From: Protopterus annectens
Taxonomy: Eukaryota > Chordata > Ceratodontiformes > Protopteridae
Assembly: GCF_019279795.1 (NCBI RefSeq)
Contig: NC_056747.1
Location: forward strand, 1,004,850,432-1,004,914,431
Direction: 5' to 3'
Length of the DNA stretch: 64,000 bases
A program made the position numbers and the translations under genes. Shown piece by piece: positions 22,898 to 36,190 of the stretch. Numbering within the stretch: the stretch's first letter is position 1; every line of letters begins with the position of its first letter. The notes beneath the pieces are model-generated. The model was not told where the DNA came from, did no database searches, and was given only the letters and a program-made list of their open reading frames with translations.

Positions 22898-23699
22898 ACT
22901 ACACATACACACACATAGATATGTCTAGGAAGATACATATTTAGAGGGTGCGCAGCATATTGAACAGCCAGTATTCCTACAGTTGCCACTTTTTCAAATG
23001 GACAGTGTATGATTCACTCATAAAAAAGACAATTGTTGCATGAAACATATACCCACAGAGAAGCCAAAGGATATGACACCACACACAGGCTTGCATACAT
23101 AAGAAATGTTTATTTGTGTACTATTACAGTTGTATATGCCATGTCATATAGCTGTTAGGTCTTTGAAATACATACTAACTGAGTAATGCAACTCTCAAGT
23201 AGATAATTTTATACAGTACTTCGAAGGCATCACATATGTTGCTGTCCAGGCCAAGGCCTTCAAGTAGTACAACAGTAAAGAAAGACTGGGCCAGAAGATA
23301 ACAATCAATCAACAGTAAGTATTGCAGATGTATAGTTCAGCAGCCTCAAATTACACTCTTTACTCAACACCTAGGGGGAAAAGAATTAAGTTGGCACAAT
23401 GAGTATTTATCTGTTATGGAAATGTACAGCCACATACCTTATGGCGGCTTACTACCGATATCCTTCACATGTTGTAACAGCCTAGGTTATATATGTTGCA
23501 TACCCCTCCCCAATAGACTGACTTACAGGGGCATATAACACTGTTACATCCACTGACCTCTGGACTGCAGAAGGCACATGTGTTGTGCAGCTGAAGCCCA
23601 CATATATATGGACCCTACCCCACAATATATGTAGGGACCACAACAGAACTGGAATGATGGCAGGACTGGCAGCACAACATAATCACAGGCCACTACATA
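22721..23699. other. Microsatellite and unclassified sequence
   Basis: A (CA)n/(TA)n compound tract occupies 22,798-22,920. The rest shows no gene or known element. Confidence 0.6.
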
Positions 23700-24480
23700 A
23701 CAACCTCTTGCTGCATGTCATATGGACAAAGCCTGGTATATAGGTGGAGGACAGAGGCTGGAACACAGGGCCATATGTGAAATAGTGTTGATATATACTG
23801 AGAAAGTTGCTGGTGTTACAGGATATTCTTCAACATACCCTTAGTCAGGAATATGAAGTCAGAAACACAAATGGATGTAGCCATGCACTGATAGCACTCA
23901 ACACACACAATGCCAGTGATATATCTGACAAAAGACCTGCGTGATGGACAGACAAAACATAACAGGCACTTCTCTGGCCACCTTGTGGATAGGCCCACAG
24001 TTGAGAGCTATGCAGGCAGACTACATTCCATGTTAAACTAGAATGTACACACAAACCCTGTAACACTGGTGCTATATAATGCATATAACAACACTACTCA
24101 CACTGTCTGTAGGTTTGGATCCTTATACAAATATGTAGCTGGCCTGAGTCTGCAAGTCCTCTTGTAAGAGGTATTGCTACCTACTGTCTGTAACACTGCT
24201 GCCCACACACAGGAAGGATGTCCTCCATACAGGAAAGGTAAAGGGACCACACCCACATGATGCAGGAAGTTATAGTAGCGGGTTGCCATGACAGTGGTAA
24301 TTAGAAGTACTACACAGTATGCTGCATATAAGTAGCAAGTGGTGGACACTGATTGGTGCCGAGGCCATCACCTGATCATGTGCATCACCTAAAAAATCCA
24401 TGCTGCAATCTATTCAAAGCAGCTCAATCCACTTAGTGGAGAGAGACAGAGATAGAGAGAGAGAGAAAGCAAAAAAAAAA
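23700..24480 (+). repeat. Direct duplication block, copy 1
   Basis: Aligns in the same orientation with 35,375-36,190. Landmarks are CTGCATG-CATATG, AACACAGGGCCA, GGATATGAAGTCAG-AA, ACACAAACCCTG-TAA, CCCACATGATG, GAGGCCATCA-CTGATCATG and a GAGAGA-rich end. There is no coding sequence; the pair shows that this part of the window arose by duplication. Confidence 0.6.
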
Positions 24481-25079
24481 TACAGCAAACAAAAAAAAAA
24501 CACATCCATCCATCCAACGACACAGCAAATCATCCAGAAGAGACATCATTCCCACAACAGGTATGTGAAGTATATATGCATGTAATTGAATGTAGTACTT
24601 GGTCCATAATAATGGGATAGATGATGTGGAATGATTTATATGTGCCATCATGTGTTGTTGTTGTAATGATGTCCAGCTGAACAACTGCTATGGACAATAG
24701 TGTCTGTCCCTGTGGGCAGTGGGCCATACCTGTCAACTGTGCAGATCAGCACTGACTGACAAGATGTAAGCCATCATAGTGTGTGTTGTGTAATGCAAGA
24801 CATGTATATTAGTGTGGCCAATAGCTGGTGGTGGAAGTAATGCTGTTATGATGGACACGTGGGTTCCAGAGCCCACCACTTGTAGGACAGTCATGTTAAT
24901 GGGTAATGTGGCATGCAGAAATGCCATAGGTGTGTAATAGGCTTACCTGCAATCTGTCCCTATATACACCCCCTTAATGTTAGGCTATGTCTACATGTGG
25001 CACCTATGTTGTAGCAAGGCAGAACAGTGCAGCTGTGCAGGAAGGAGAGTTAGAGAGTGTGGATGTGATGTCTGAATGC

Positions 25080-25083
<4 letters not shown>
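24481..25083. other. No recognised feature
   Basis: Begins with A-runs and CATC repeats (24,470-24,520). Otherwise unclassified. Confidence 0.4.
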
Positions 25084-25162
<79 letters not shown>

Positions 25163-25315
25163 ATGTCTACATATATACAAACACACACACACACACACAC
25201 ATATGTATATAAATACATGTCCCCTTCATTTGCATGACAGTGCTGCATGATATGTGTGAGGGAACATCACACATATCAGTACACACACACATACACACAC
25301 ACACACATATATATA
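25084..25315. repeat. Compound (TA)n(GT)n...(CA)n microsatellite
   Basis: TA repeats (25,084-25,138), then GT repeats (to about 25,162), then CA repeats (25,180-25,200 and 25,285-25,306). Open frames here are low-complexity artefacts. Confidence 0.95.
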
Positions 25316-25344
25316 GCAGTAAGTGTGTGCAAAATGGAAGATTA

Positions 25345-26620
25345 TGTCAGGTGTGAACCACATGTTGGAAACACATTGCCCTTGTTTGTGAAGGTGGGAT
25401 TGGGAATTTGATGAAGGATAGCAGGTATATTTGTGGAGGTGGGTTGGGTTGGAAGATAAAGATGACAGCCTACAGGAGCGCTATATGACACGTGGTGGGT
25501 AAACACCTTGGATGGGGAGTGTTGTCTGAGATGTGGAAGCCCCATGAGCCCCCATATGGAAACAATGGGACCAAGGCCCCCACCCATGGCCAGTCACAAC
25601 ATCAGCTTCATGGCTCTGAAGGTACCTGGACTGGAAGCTGAGCAGGAAGAGCATGCAGACCCTGTGAGTATGTACTGAGGGCCTCAAGGTGCTGTAGCAC
25701 ATCACCCAAGTCTCTGTGGAGCTCCCTATGCACCAGACCCTGAACCTGACCTCAGGTGACAGGATCATTTCTGTGTGTGCTCCCGGGGGGGACACCATCC
25801 CTTGAGGTGATTACACCTGAAGGTAATGCAGGACCAGTAGATGAGGAGGCCACAGGGTGGGTCCCATATGTCAAGTGGCCTGGTAACATGGCCAGATGAG
25901 GTGGGAGAGGTGGTTCTGCCGGCAACTGTTCCCTAAACATGCTATTGTGTCACTGTTATAGAACATATGTGGGTAGTAATAGTCCACACATTCCTGGATC
26001 ATGTCCAACAGCATGCATAGATATCCCCAATAAAACAAAACAACAGATCTTTAGCAATCAAGGGTCTATATCATTTCAATGAAAGTTCAGAATGTCGATC
26101 GCTGTAAACAGCGAAAATGCTGATAATCGATGTCTGTTTTGTGAGATCATGGTACAGTGAAGATCGGGAAATTTACCCTTTCCTCACTGTAGTGTTATCT
26201 CGGAGTTGGTATATATAATTAGTGGGGAATGTGGGGTGTGCAGCCCCCACAATAAAGGGTTCGATTATCAGCATTTTCGCTGTTTACTGTGATCGACATT
26301 CTGAACTTTCATTTAAATGATATAGACCCAGCAGTCACATAGTAAACAGACCTCATGCATATATGGAACCATAGTGGCCATTACAATGGCATGCAGGTAA
26401 CATTGTCCATAACAGGCCACCAATGATAGTGTCCCTACAGGGAACATGACTACAAACACATAGCACAAAGTGTTGTACAACACAATATATGTCCCAATGC
26501 TAGGTATTCTGTAAACATACCTATTGAGTTGTGTGATCAGATTGTTGTTGCAGATATGGTGGGGGGGGAGACAGAGATGTGCATTAAAAACTATGATAAC
26601 CTTGCTGTATGAGGTCCTCA
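25345..26620 (-). repeat. Large inverted duplication, arm 2, split by a MITE
   Basis: Reverse complement of 18,110-19,090. Landmarks include CTCCCACCTCATCTGGCCATG on the minus strand, CATATATGCATG and CACCATATCTGCAACAA. A 268-bp MITE has inserted at 26,062-26,329. The arm ends about 30 bp before exon 1 of the Harbinger Myb-like gene, which is on the opposite strand. Confidence 0.6.
26062..26329. mobile_element. MITE with long terminal inverted repeats
   Basis: The first and last ~68 bases are inverted complements of each other with few mismatches (outer ends GGGTCTATATCATTT and AAATGATATAGACCC; inner ends GCTGATAATCGA and TCGATTATCAGC). Flanks show an 8-bp target duplication with one mismatch (AGCAATCA 26,053-26,060, AGCAGTCA 26,330-26,337). 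The homologous arm at about 18,400 lacks it. Non-coding, hAT-like by duplication length; the long arms could fold into a hairpin. Confidence 0.8.
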
Positions 26621-26648
26621 GACCTGTTTCCATCTTTATGTCTTTCAG

Positions 26649-28491
26649 GCAAGATATCCAAGGAGAGGCTTCTCATTTATACAGCGGAGGAGAATGATGT
26701 CATCATCTCAGACCTGGTGCAGCACTACCAGGTGTTGTTTGGCTGAACAGCCCATGAGCAGCAGGAGTGGACCACGCTGTGGAACGACCGTGTCCACAGG
26801 GTAAACTCGGTCGGCCTGCATAACCGCAGTTATGAGCAGGTCCAGCATCGTTGCACAGACCTACTTTGCAATGCCCGTCACCGTGCTGCTGCAGTCAGGA
26901 GAGATCAGCTCGCAAAAGGGGAGGGCATACCATCCAGCCCCCCCAACACATGTTGAGGAGCTCCTTGCAAGCCTTGGGGCACCTGCTTGCCCGCACACGC
27001 AACACCTGGCGGAGAGCATAGTGGAGTTGGGTGCTAACCACACAATGGCAGAGGAGCATGCAGGTAAGGCCACAAGGCACATCAGTAGACCACTGTTGCA
27101 TATCCATCTGCATCTGTACAGTTAGATCATGCATATGTGAGATGAAATATATATAGTCCATTGCTGCATAGTAGTAAAAAACAGATGTGCATAATCTGTA
27201 GTATTGTGGGCTTGTACTGTTGATGTACTGTAATGCTACACCCACCCTGTACCAATGCCACAGCTGTGGCTACTGACATCACATCTCTCACACGCTTATG
27301 TAGGTCCCTCTGGTATACCTCCAAGGCAGCAGCCTGTAGCTGGTGAGCATGGTGTTTGTTCAGGTTTGCCATTACACTGGTCATGTTATGGCCATGGTAT
27401 AGTCCATGCACACATTTAACACACCTACCCATAATGCATGCCATACATGTTCACGTATTGTTGCTGTTAACTGCACTGCATCACAGTGGTCACCATGATG
27501 GTGTATCTGAAGGGTATGTCAGACTCCTGCAATATAACTAACATCCATGCATTTAACACAGGTATATTGTTGCTAGCATGGATTGACTATAGCTGCACTG
27601 CATGCTGTTGAGTACCATATGTTATGCATGTTGGCAGATGGGTAATGGGAGGTCTGTGTGTAATATCTATGTGCAACCTCACCTGTAAGTGTGTGTGGGG
27701 GGGATTATTTTGTCTGCATGTGCAATCTGGTGGAGTGGAGGGGCGTTGATTTATGTAGGATGTGTGTGTGTGTATGTGTGTGTGTGCTTGCGTGTGTGTC
27801 CATGTACGCACATGTGTGATTGTGGGGTTGTTCATACGTCTCGACTTCCCTTTGAAATCGTGCAGCACATAGACATGGACTGACACATGAGACACCAGGA
27901 ATACTTGTCTGATATGTAACCTCAGGACAGCTGATAGTGTAATAAGGTCTGTAGCATGGAACATGCATTGGGAGGGAAACTAAAAAACAGGTATACTGCT
28001 ATAATTGCAGTCAGCAGAAAGGTGAAAGAATACCCATATATGCAGCACTGCAAATGTATTGGGGAATTACTAGACAACACCAGTGAGTGTATCCAAATAT
28101 TACTGTTGTCCACATAATAAGTTAATAGAGCAACAGATCTTGCATCTACTGAGCAATAGTTACGTATGACACTCCAGTGCATGACATTATTGAGTGACTG
28201 TAGTAGCCCCTAACATATGGGGGCAATGCTCACAATGTCTGGACAAACCCAGGGTGAACACTGGATGACAGCAGTGAGTCCTTGTAAAACGGACTCCAAT
28301 CAGGTCAAAGAGGTAATGGAGTAACAGGTCATGTTTTGTGATCACTTGTCTAGGCAATTAGAAGAATGATACATTAATGATTGGTATTAATGAGTGTAAG
28401 TTTCCAAGTGTGATGCAGGATGGGGAACTTAAGAGAATAAACTTGGGACAGTCTGTAAACTCAGGGACAGGTAGGTATTATGGTGGAATAT

Positions 28492-28573
<82 letters not shown>

Positions 28574-28591
28574 GTGTGCATGTGTGTGCAT

Positions 28592-28660
<69 letters not shown>

Positions 28661-29378
28661 TACTGTTGAGAAATGATGTACAGGTCTTAAAGTGCATTTT
28701 GTGTTTCCCCTCACAGGTGGCGAGGTGCGTCAGGGTCCCTCCTGCAGGCAATCTGATGTTGGTGTCCGTACAGACACTGAAAATGATGATAGGTGTGTTG
28801 AGGCACAGGCAGGGTTGTCAGAGGCTGAAACTGCGCCATCGTTTGACATGCCCCTGTTATCCACCCCATCCCCCCACACTGTCACAGTGCCTATAGATAC
28901 CCCATCACCAGTGGCCATAGCAGAGGGACAGTTGGCGGTTGGTGGCATTGCACAGGACAGTGTGGTATCTATGTTTGTTGTGTCTGGACACAGCAGTCAT
29001 AGCCAGATGTCCTGCAGGGTACCACATAGGCAGATGTACAGGGGTGCTCATGGGCGGGCTGATGGTCATCGTGCTCCTTGCAGAAGTGCCACATCTGGCA
29101 CCACCAGATGCATGTTTCAGGCTGTCATGGAGGTGCAGGCATGTATGGAATGGTACACCAGACAGGGTCTGAGGCTGCAGAGGGCTGCTCTTTCAGCTGT
29201 AAGTGACAACATCCATGATCTTCCAGGTGCCCTCTATTATTTTACAGAGGTCATGGATAGAAAGTGGGGTGAGATGGTGGGACTCCTCGACCGTGGATTA
29301 TCCATGCTAGAGCATGTGGTGGTTGTGGTGCAACAGCAATGTGGACATAGGCCAGCAACACCAACATCTGGAGGTTGA
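26649..29378 (+). pseudogene. Harbinger-type Myb/SANT-like protein gene, two exons
   Basis: PIF/Harbinger elements encode a Myb-like DNA-binding partner needed to bring the transposase to the nucleus and the element ends. Exon 1 (26,649-27,063) encodes a Myb/SANT-like domain: RLLIYTAEENDVIISDLVQ, WTTLWNDRVHRVNSVG, YEQVQHRCTDLL, then VEELLASLGAP typical of the family linker. Exon 1 ends CAG|GTAAGG and exon 2 begins after TTTCCCCTCACAG at 28,717. Both boundaries are phase 1 and the joined frame is continuous. Exon 2 runs 28,717-29,378 and encodes a Ser/Thr/Pro-rich segment and a C-terminal helix (KWGEMVGLLDRGLSMLEH). The gene is broken by a TGA at about 26,744 inside the Myb domain and by a frameshift near 26,945. 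The 1.65-kb intron holds a long (GT)n. The true 5' start is not visible. Confidence 0.75.
28494..28663. repeat. (GT)n microsatellite in the Myb-like gene intron
   Basis: About 170 bp of GT with a few CATGTGTG interruptions, ending some 50 bp before the exon 2 splice acceptor. Confidence 0.95.
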
Positions 29379-32300
29379 CGAGGACATGCAAGGACACCAA
29401 GCCACTCCCATAGTGGCAGTACCAGCCCCAGCACTGCAGGGGGGGTGCTGTCCACACCACACCACAGCAGGCCACGTGCACTTGGCCCTGGCCAGTCCCA
29501 GGAGGGACCTGGTTCCAGTGGACATAAGTCATCATTAGGGTAGAGTAGCATATTAAGGCTTGTACCTGGACGTGCCTGTGGAACCCCTGGTAGGCACAGT
29601 TCTCGCATCCATGACCGGAGGCAGTAAACTACACACCCTGCCAGGTATGGTCTGCAGCTGTCCAACAAACACCTGTATAGAGCAGCCACATGGCAGAACT
29701 GTCTGCATGCATACTCACACACAATACAAAACACCTAGTGCAACCCCATACCTACACACACCACATCACCACGGCCATATTGGTAATTAAAACCCCTCAC
29801 TCACACACATGGTGTCAAATGTATGGCCCAGCCTAGGTCTCTGGCAAACCAACAACACACCCTGTGAATATGATGATACCTGTGCCTCATCCCTGTCATC
29901 CATAACATCGATGCAGGGACAGGCTAATATGGTTATGATGCACACGGTGACTGTACTACAGTGTACCAATATACTGCTGTGTAACATGTCAGCAGTAACG
30001 TTTAATGCTTACATGTCAGGTAGTGTAGCTGTCCAGCCATGATGCATTATAGCTGTTATTAACACTGAATGATTGTGGTCTCCATAATGCTATCCATTTG
30101 TGTTCTAGGTGTCCATGTGTCAACAGAAGGATGATCTGCTGCCATATCTCACAAGGGGTATGGCACTGTGCTGACACCTTGGCTGTGCCATATCCTGGGT
30201 ACAGGTGAACACATGTCACAGGTCTGTATAAGAGTTACTGCCTGTGCCACATGGCCGATAGGGCTGGGGGTTGTATATACAGGTGAATGCATGGTGGCTG
30301 CTGTTAGCAGCCCTTCTACAGTGGACAATGGTAGTTGTACTGGGTGGTACACACACCATGTCTGTGTATAACACACACAGAGGCTTAGGTGCTGTTGCAC
30401 TACACAGCGAATACTGTACACATGGATGCATGTACCTGTGTAAGGAACCCATAGTAGCCTATGTAATCCTACCAAGCCAGACTACACAGAGCAACACATT
30501 GTGGAATAAGCAGTCCACTAGTTTAATGTCATTGACAATGGTACAGGCAGGGTATATGTTCCCTACCCCATTGTAGTGCAATCCTGAACACGGTAAACAT
30601 ATGTGTGCTGATGTGGGTGGCACAGCCCTACCCTTTGGAGGGTGAGAGGTGCTGTAGAATCATAGATCGTGTGATAGACAAATACCTAACCTGTTAACAT
30701 GAACTGTACAGTATTACGGCCGGCTACACTGGGGGATACACTCAACAGTAACTACAATGATGTTGGCTGTGTCCACAACAGCCACACCCAGCTATATATA
30801 CCAACCCCAGTATCACTGCACACGTATACAGTGGGGAAGAGGCCATTTACACAGCTAACAGTAGTTGTGATGGAACGTATGTCCACAGGATGATACCTGT
30901 GATATGTTAGCATATGCCACGCAGTTCTTGGACAGATGACCCCCTGGGACATGTATATTCTGCAGCCTGAAGTAGATCCCTCCACATACATGCACGCTCT
31001 GACTTGGCAACACTAGGACTAGACCCCTACCTAGGTATGTAGTGCTACTGATGTGTGTGGCTTTAACTGCACACACTACATAGCTTTTAGGATGAGGTGT
31101 GTTCCAGGTTATATGTTACATGCAGAACATCCCCAGGTATGCACAGTTTGGTAATGGGGGATATAATGATTGTATATGGACAATACATAGTGTGACATAC
31201 CGTCATATACACATTGACAAACACGTAACAGTCAGACACACATCTGAGAGACCTGGGCCTATCAGTACTAACTACCTTGTCAGTGAGTCCATTGTGTTAC
31301 AGGTAAGTTGCACATGGCACATGCATAACTGGGCTGGATAGTGTTATAAGTTACCTGTATGGCTGATGGTGACAGTGGTCACCATACAGTGGTACATGGG
31401 ACATGTACCAGGTGTACCATGGTGTAATGACAGTATACCCAGCACCCACAACCCACTGTGGATATTATACACACTGGAACCCATGATGACACTCTGACAT
31501 ACCCACCATCACACATTGACCAGGTCTGCAATACAACCCCTTATCCATCCCAAGAGTGCTACTACAGGGATATGCATCTTATGCACATGCCACAGGCATA
31601 GTAGGGTGATGCATTGTCATGCCTCTCTTACAAGCAGCAGCATCACTATCCTTAATACTGTGTGGCAATACATATTGTAATAGGAGTATGTGGCCTCGGA
31701 ATGCTGTACCCTACATATATACACACATGCACACATACTTGCCAGAACTCAGTGGGTATCCCATGCCTATCAACCATTTGTACAACAGTTTTGTGCTGGT
31801 ACTGCAAAGCCCAGGTAGCCCTTAGGAAGAGGAACATAACAAGGTACATGTAATGTATAGTACAGCAGCAGCCACATCTAACTATCGCAATGGGTGGTGT
31901 GGTGGGTGTGAAGGGCCTCAGGGTATTCCCAACTACAGGTCTACAAACACACAGACATTGATATTCTCAGTAATGCACACATACACATTTTTCAGTACTG
32001 GGGTACATCGGTGCAGGTGTGTATCAGGCTATTGTCCATGGAGAGATGGGAAATGTAAGGGATGTGTGTACAGTGGTATCATGCCACCTGCCATGTGTCA
32101 GCAGGCCATCTATCAACAGACACCACTGTGGTGACCCTCAGGGTGAGAGTGACATGCATCAGCCAATCCTCTGGGTGCCTCCTGCAGAGGGCTGGTAAGG
32201 TGCTCCAGTTGACGTGTATGCAACATGTATTATATAACTTGGCGAGTGTCTGTCTTGGAGACCTGTACCCAAGCATGTTCTGTTGACTGTGGTGGTGAAG

Positions 32301-33044
32301 TTGAGGTATCCATGGCATGTGGTGCATACAGAGTGTTGAGTCCTATCTGTGGCATTTATAACACAGCTTGGCAGACATGTCAGTATCAGTCAAGCATAAA
32401 TCGCCTGTACGTATCCAGGATGGATACCTGACATCTGCACATCTCTACAGGAACTGACAGACATCAGCTTTCCAACTAGCTATGCATTAGGATGAATGTG
32501 TTGACAGATAGACATCTGACACCAATAGGTATGCCATTACTACATGATCGCAGCCCTCACTGACATTTGCTATACACACAGTAGTCTACAGTTATTTTCC
32601 ACATGTCAGATTATTATCCAGTAGGAAATAAATCATGAGACACAGCTCACACATCAGGAACATGACAGTGAGGACTCAGGGTTCATCTTTGCATGCAGGG
32701 GTGTTTGTTTCAAGTACTACAATTAGCAATCTAGTCTTACTTGGGAAAGCACTGTCAGCAGTAGTAACATAATGATAAACTACATGCCAATGTGACTGCA
32801 TATAACCTGGGATACTACCCGTGTATGTAAAACATTCACATGGATAAGAGTGTTGTACAAGCCATATATACTCATGTGTCCCAGACAGGAGACTCACACC
32901 CCTTGCTACTGTAATGACAACACATAGATGCATGCTATGTACATGGTATTACATGCACAGATGCATGCTATGTACATGGTATTACATGCACTTATTACAG
33001 ATATCATTACCCTGCTATGTTATCAGACTGGAATGTGAGCACTG
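29379..33044. other. Long gene-free stretch between Harbinger parts
   Basis: TG/CA- and ACATG-rich sequence with many short frames but no recognisable domain. A 36-bp direct repeat, GATGCATGCTATGTACATGG and following bases, occurs twice at 32,927-33,000. No TIR, tRNA or known element seen. Confidence 0.45.
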
Positions 33045-33350
33045 GTTACCAGGGCTGAGCTATGCTTAGCAGGTGTCAGCATTGCTGCAATATAACAGCA
33101 AAGCACATTTGTGCACTGGTAAGCAAAGCCTACATGGTGTAAGCACCCATACGTTTAACCATACCTTAGCACTACTTAGCTTTGCGCAAACCCATGCAAA
33201 TGTGTTTAAAGCTGCTTAAAACTGCCTTAATCACTCTGTATACAACATCCCTTGTTCTGCCCAGCAACAAAATAAACAGCCCTTGCAGGTCTTGAACCCA
33301 GGACCCTGTAGACTATAGTCACAACAGTTAACCACTACAGCATGACAGCT
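33045..33350 (-). repeat. tRNA-like (SINE-head) module 2
   Basis: Homologous to 19,391-19,720 in the same orientation. On the minus strand an A box TGCTGTAGTGGTTAA (33,342-33,328) and a B box GGGTTCAAGAC (33,299-33,289) are spaced as in a tRNA. The plus-strand flank GCTTAAAACTGCCTTAATCA is shared with 19,580-19,600. Decayed tRNA-derived repeat. Confidence 0.6.
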
Positions 33351-33554
33351 GTGAAGACAGTTGTTGTTTTTCCAATATATCTGTCAGTACACATATTGAA
33401 TAGTATTGAACAATTGCTGTGACTTCTACAGTTGTGTAGTACTTGTTAGTGATCTCACTGTTGCATCACATATGTTGTTATATCTAAATATACACATAGC
33501 AGATACATACACTGTGATACATCTGGGAAGGTATACACAACAGTAATAGTTACA

Positions 33555-34095
<541 letters not shown>

Positions 34096-35374
34096 TTTAC
34101 CATATGTCCAGAACATGGAGTGGAGTCATACCTCAGCACCAATAGTCTCACCTTCTTAGTGCAAGGGGATGTCATGTATGTATTGCAGGTATATATGTAG
34201 ACTGTTGCTACTGTAACAGGGGTTGTCTTAACAGAAATGTGTGTGCGAGGTCACATCTGCAATTGACATGTATGCCATCAGTTACTGACAGACATCCCAA
34301 GGTCATCATAGTACAGTACCACTGACATCACAGTAATCATCCTGTGGACTACAGCAGAGATATGACCACTAAATGTGGACAGTATGGCACACTCTGGTCA
34401 GTCCAGAGGTATACAAAGATCTCCTTAGTGCGATACATGTGGACCAAGCCTGACAATGTGGATGTTAACAGCCATGTAAATGTGTATATCACTTAAATAC
34501 TGGACTACATATGCCCACACAGTTTATGCATTCACACACTCCTGTCTGTCCTGACACATTATAAATGGTGGTGCAGAGGTCACATGGCCACATACTACTC
34601 ACTAGTTAGTGACATACATCTGTACAGCATCCCACTGCTTTATCAGAAATACATGACAGTTATGGTGGCCCAGCAGCAGTACATCTGGCAAATATCTGGA
34701 CATAACATCACACTGGGTAATTACACTAAGCTGCTAGGCATGAAACAAAGCACTGTGCAAACTACAGGCAGACTGCCACAACACTGGCCTACATTTCTTA
34801 TGGGGGAATACACATGTACCTGCACATATAGCAGGCTCTATAGGCATGTCACAGCACAGAGTAACAGACACCTGTGTGAAAGTGTATACCCACAACCAAT
34901 GTGAACACAGCCACAGCCATATATGGTAAGCAAGCTTAATATTACAGTATATGGACTGTCTGATCAACACCATCCTCATATGTGCCACTCACACACTAAC
35001 CCTACATATACTGTGCCACGACACAGTGAGGTCCGATGCCTGTATGTGGTATAGGACATGTTTGTGTTTGGCCCTACAAACATGTAAGCCAATAGGGTAC
35101 CATACACTAGGGCAGCATGTAACATCAGATAGAACAGGTCCAAGAACAATTACATCTACCACAGTCTGTACCAGGCCAAGGTACATATTTGCAATACACA
35201 TACTGTTGACAATCAACATAAGTACACAGACCTCACTACTATACACGCAGCCACAGAATGCCCAGGTTATGTCCTCAAATATAACCCCTACTATACATGA
35301 TATGTCTAGCAGTCTGATATCTCACTGGCTTCTTATCAGGTATGATGTCAATAAATAATGGTGTACAGAACATG
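34096..35374. other. No recognised feature
   Basis: Sequence similar in style to 29-33 kb. The frames at 34,584-34,904 and 34,951-35,358 (106 and 135 codons) show no motif or composition that supports coding. Confidence 0.4.
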
Positions 35375-36190
35375 TGCACCTCTTACTGCATGACATATGT
35401 GCAAAGGTTGACAGACTTGTGACTGGAGGCACAAACACAGGGCCAATATTGACATGCTGCTGTGATAACCTCATACATTTACTGTTGTAACAGGGTTTGT
35501 TGTGACATATGTGCTATGAGGGATATGAAGTCAGTAACTCTCATGGCTGTCAGCATGTACTGACTGCAATCCTCAGACTATGCTTCTGCAGTTCTAAAAT
35601 AGGTAATCTGTGAGTAACACAAGACACATAAGACTCCAAACACTGGCCAGTCAGCAGATAAACCTGCAAGTGGGAGTTTCCTCAAACACATAACACTGTC
35701 ATGATAGGTATTAAATCATGTAGGCCAGCCATATCCACACAAACCCTGCTAAACCAACATTACTCCAAATGCAGAAGAGCAACACTTACATTCTGCATTC
35801 ATGTCTGGAACATCCCCCCTGTTTTTTGGCCTGTCTCCACAGTGTATGTTGTTAGAGGCATATCCCACTACTATCTGTGATCCTGTTTGCCAAACACTGA
35901 CATGAAGTCCTGCTCACAGAGAATGAAAAGGGCCAACACCCACATGATGTTCCTAGTTATAGGAGTGTGTTTCCATGCTATTGGCTATGGGGATTTTACC
36001 ACAGCTGTTCCACATGCAATCAGCTAGTGGGGGACTGCAATTCATGCAGAGGCCATCAGCTGATCATGAGCATCACTTACAAAACACAAGCTGCTGCCTA
36101 AGCAAAGCAGGTGTACTTCTCCACATCCACCAGAGAGGGAGTGAGAGAGACAGACAGAGACAAAGTAAGACAGGGCAGGGGTGGGAGAGT
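35375..36190 (+). repeat. Direct duplication block, copy 2
   Basis: Partner of 23,700-24,480 (see landmarks there), with the same order of matches and a similar GAGAGA-rich right end (36,135-36,190). Divergence is substantial, so the duplication is old. Confidence 0.6.

Noticed and set aside
28377..28896. Cys/Val and Thr/His repeat frames
   Set aside because: Translations of the intronic (GT)n tract.
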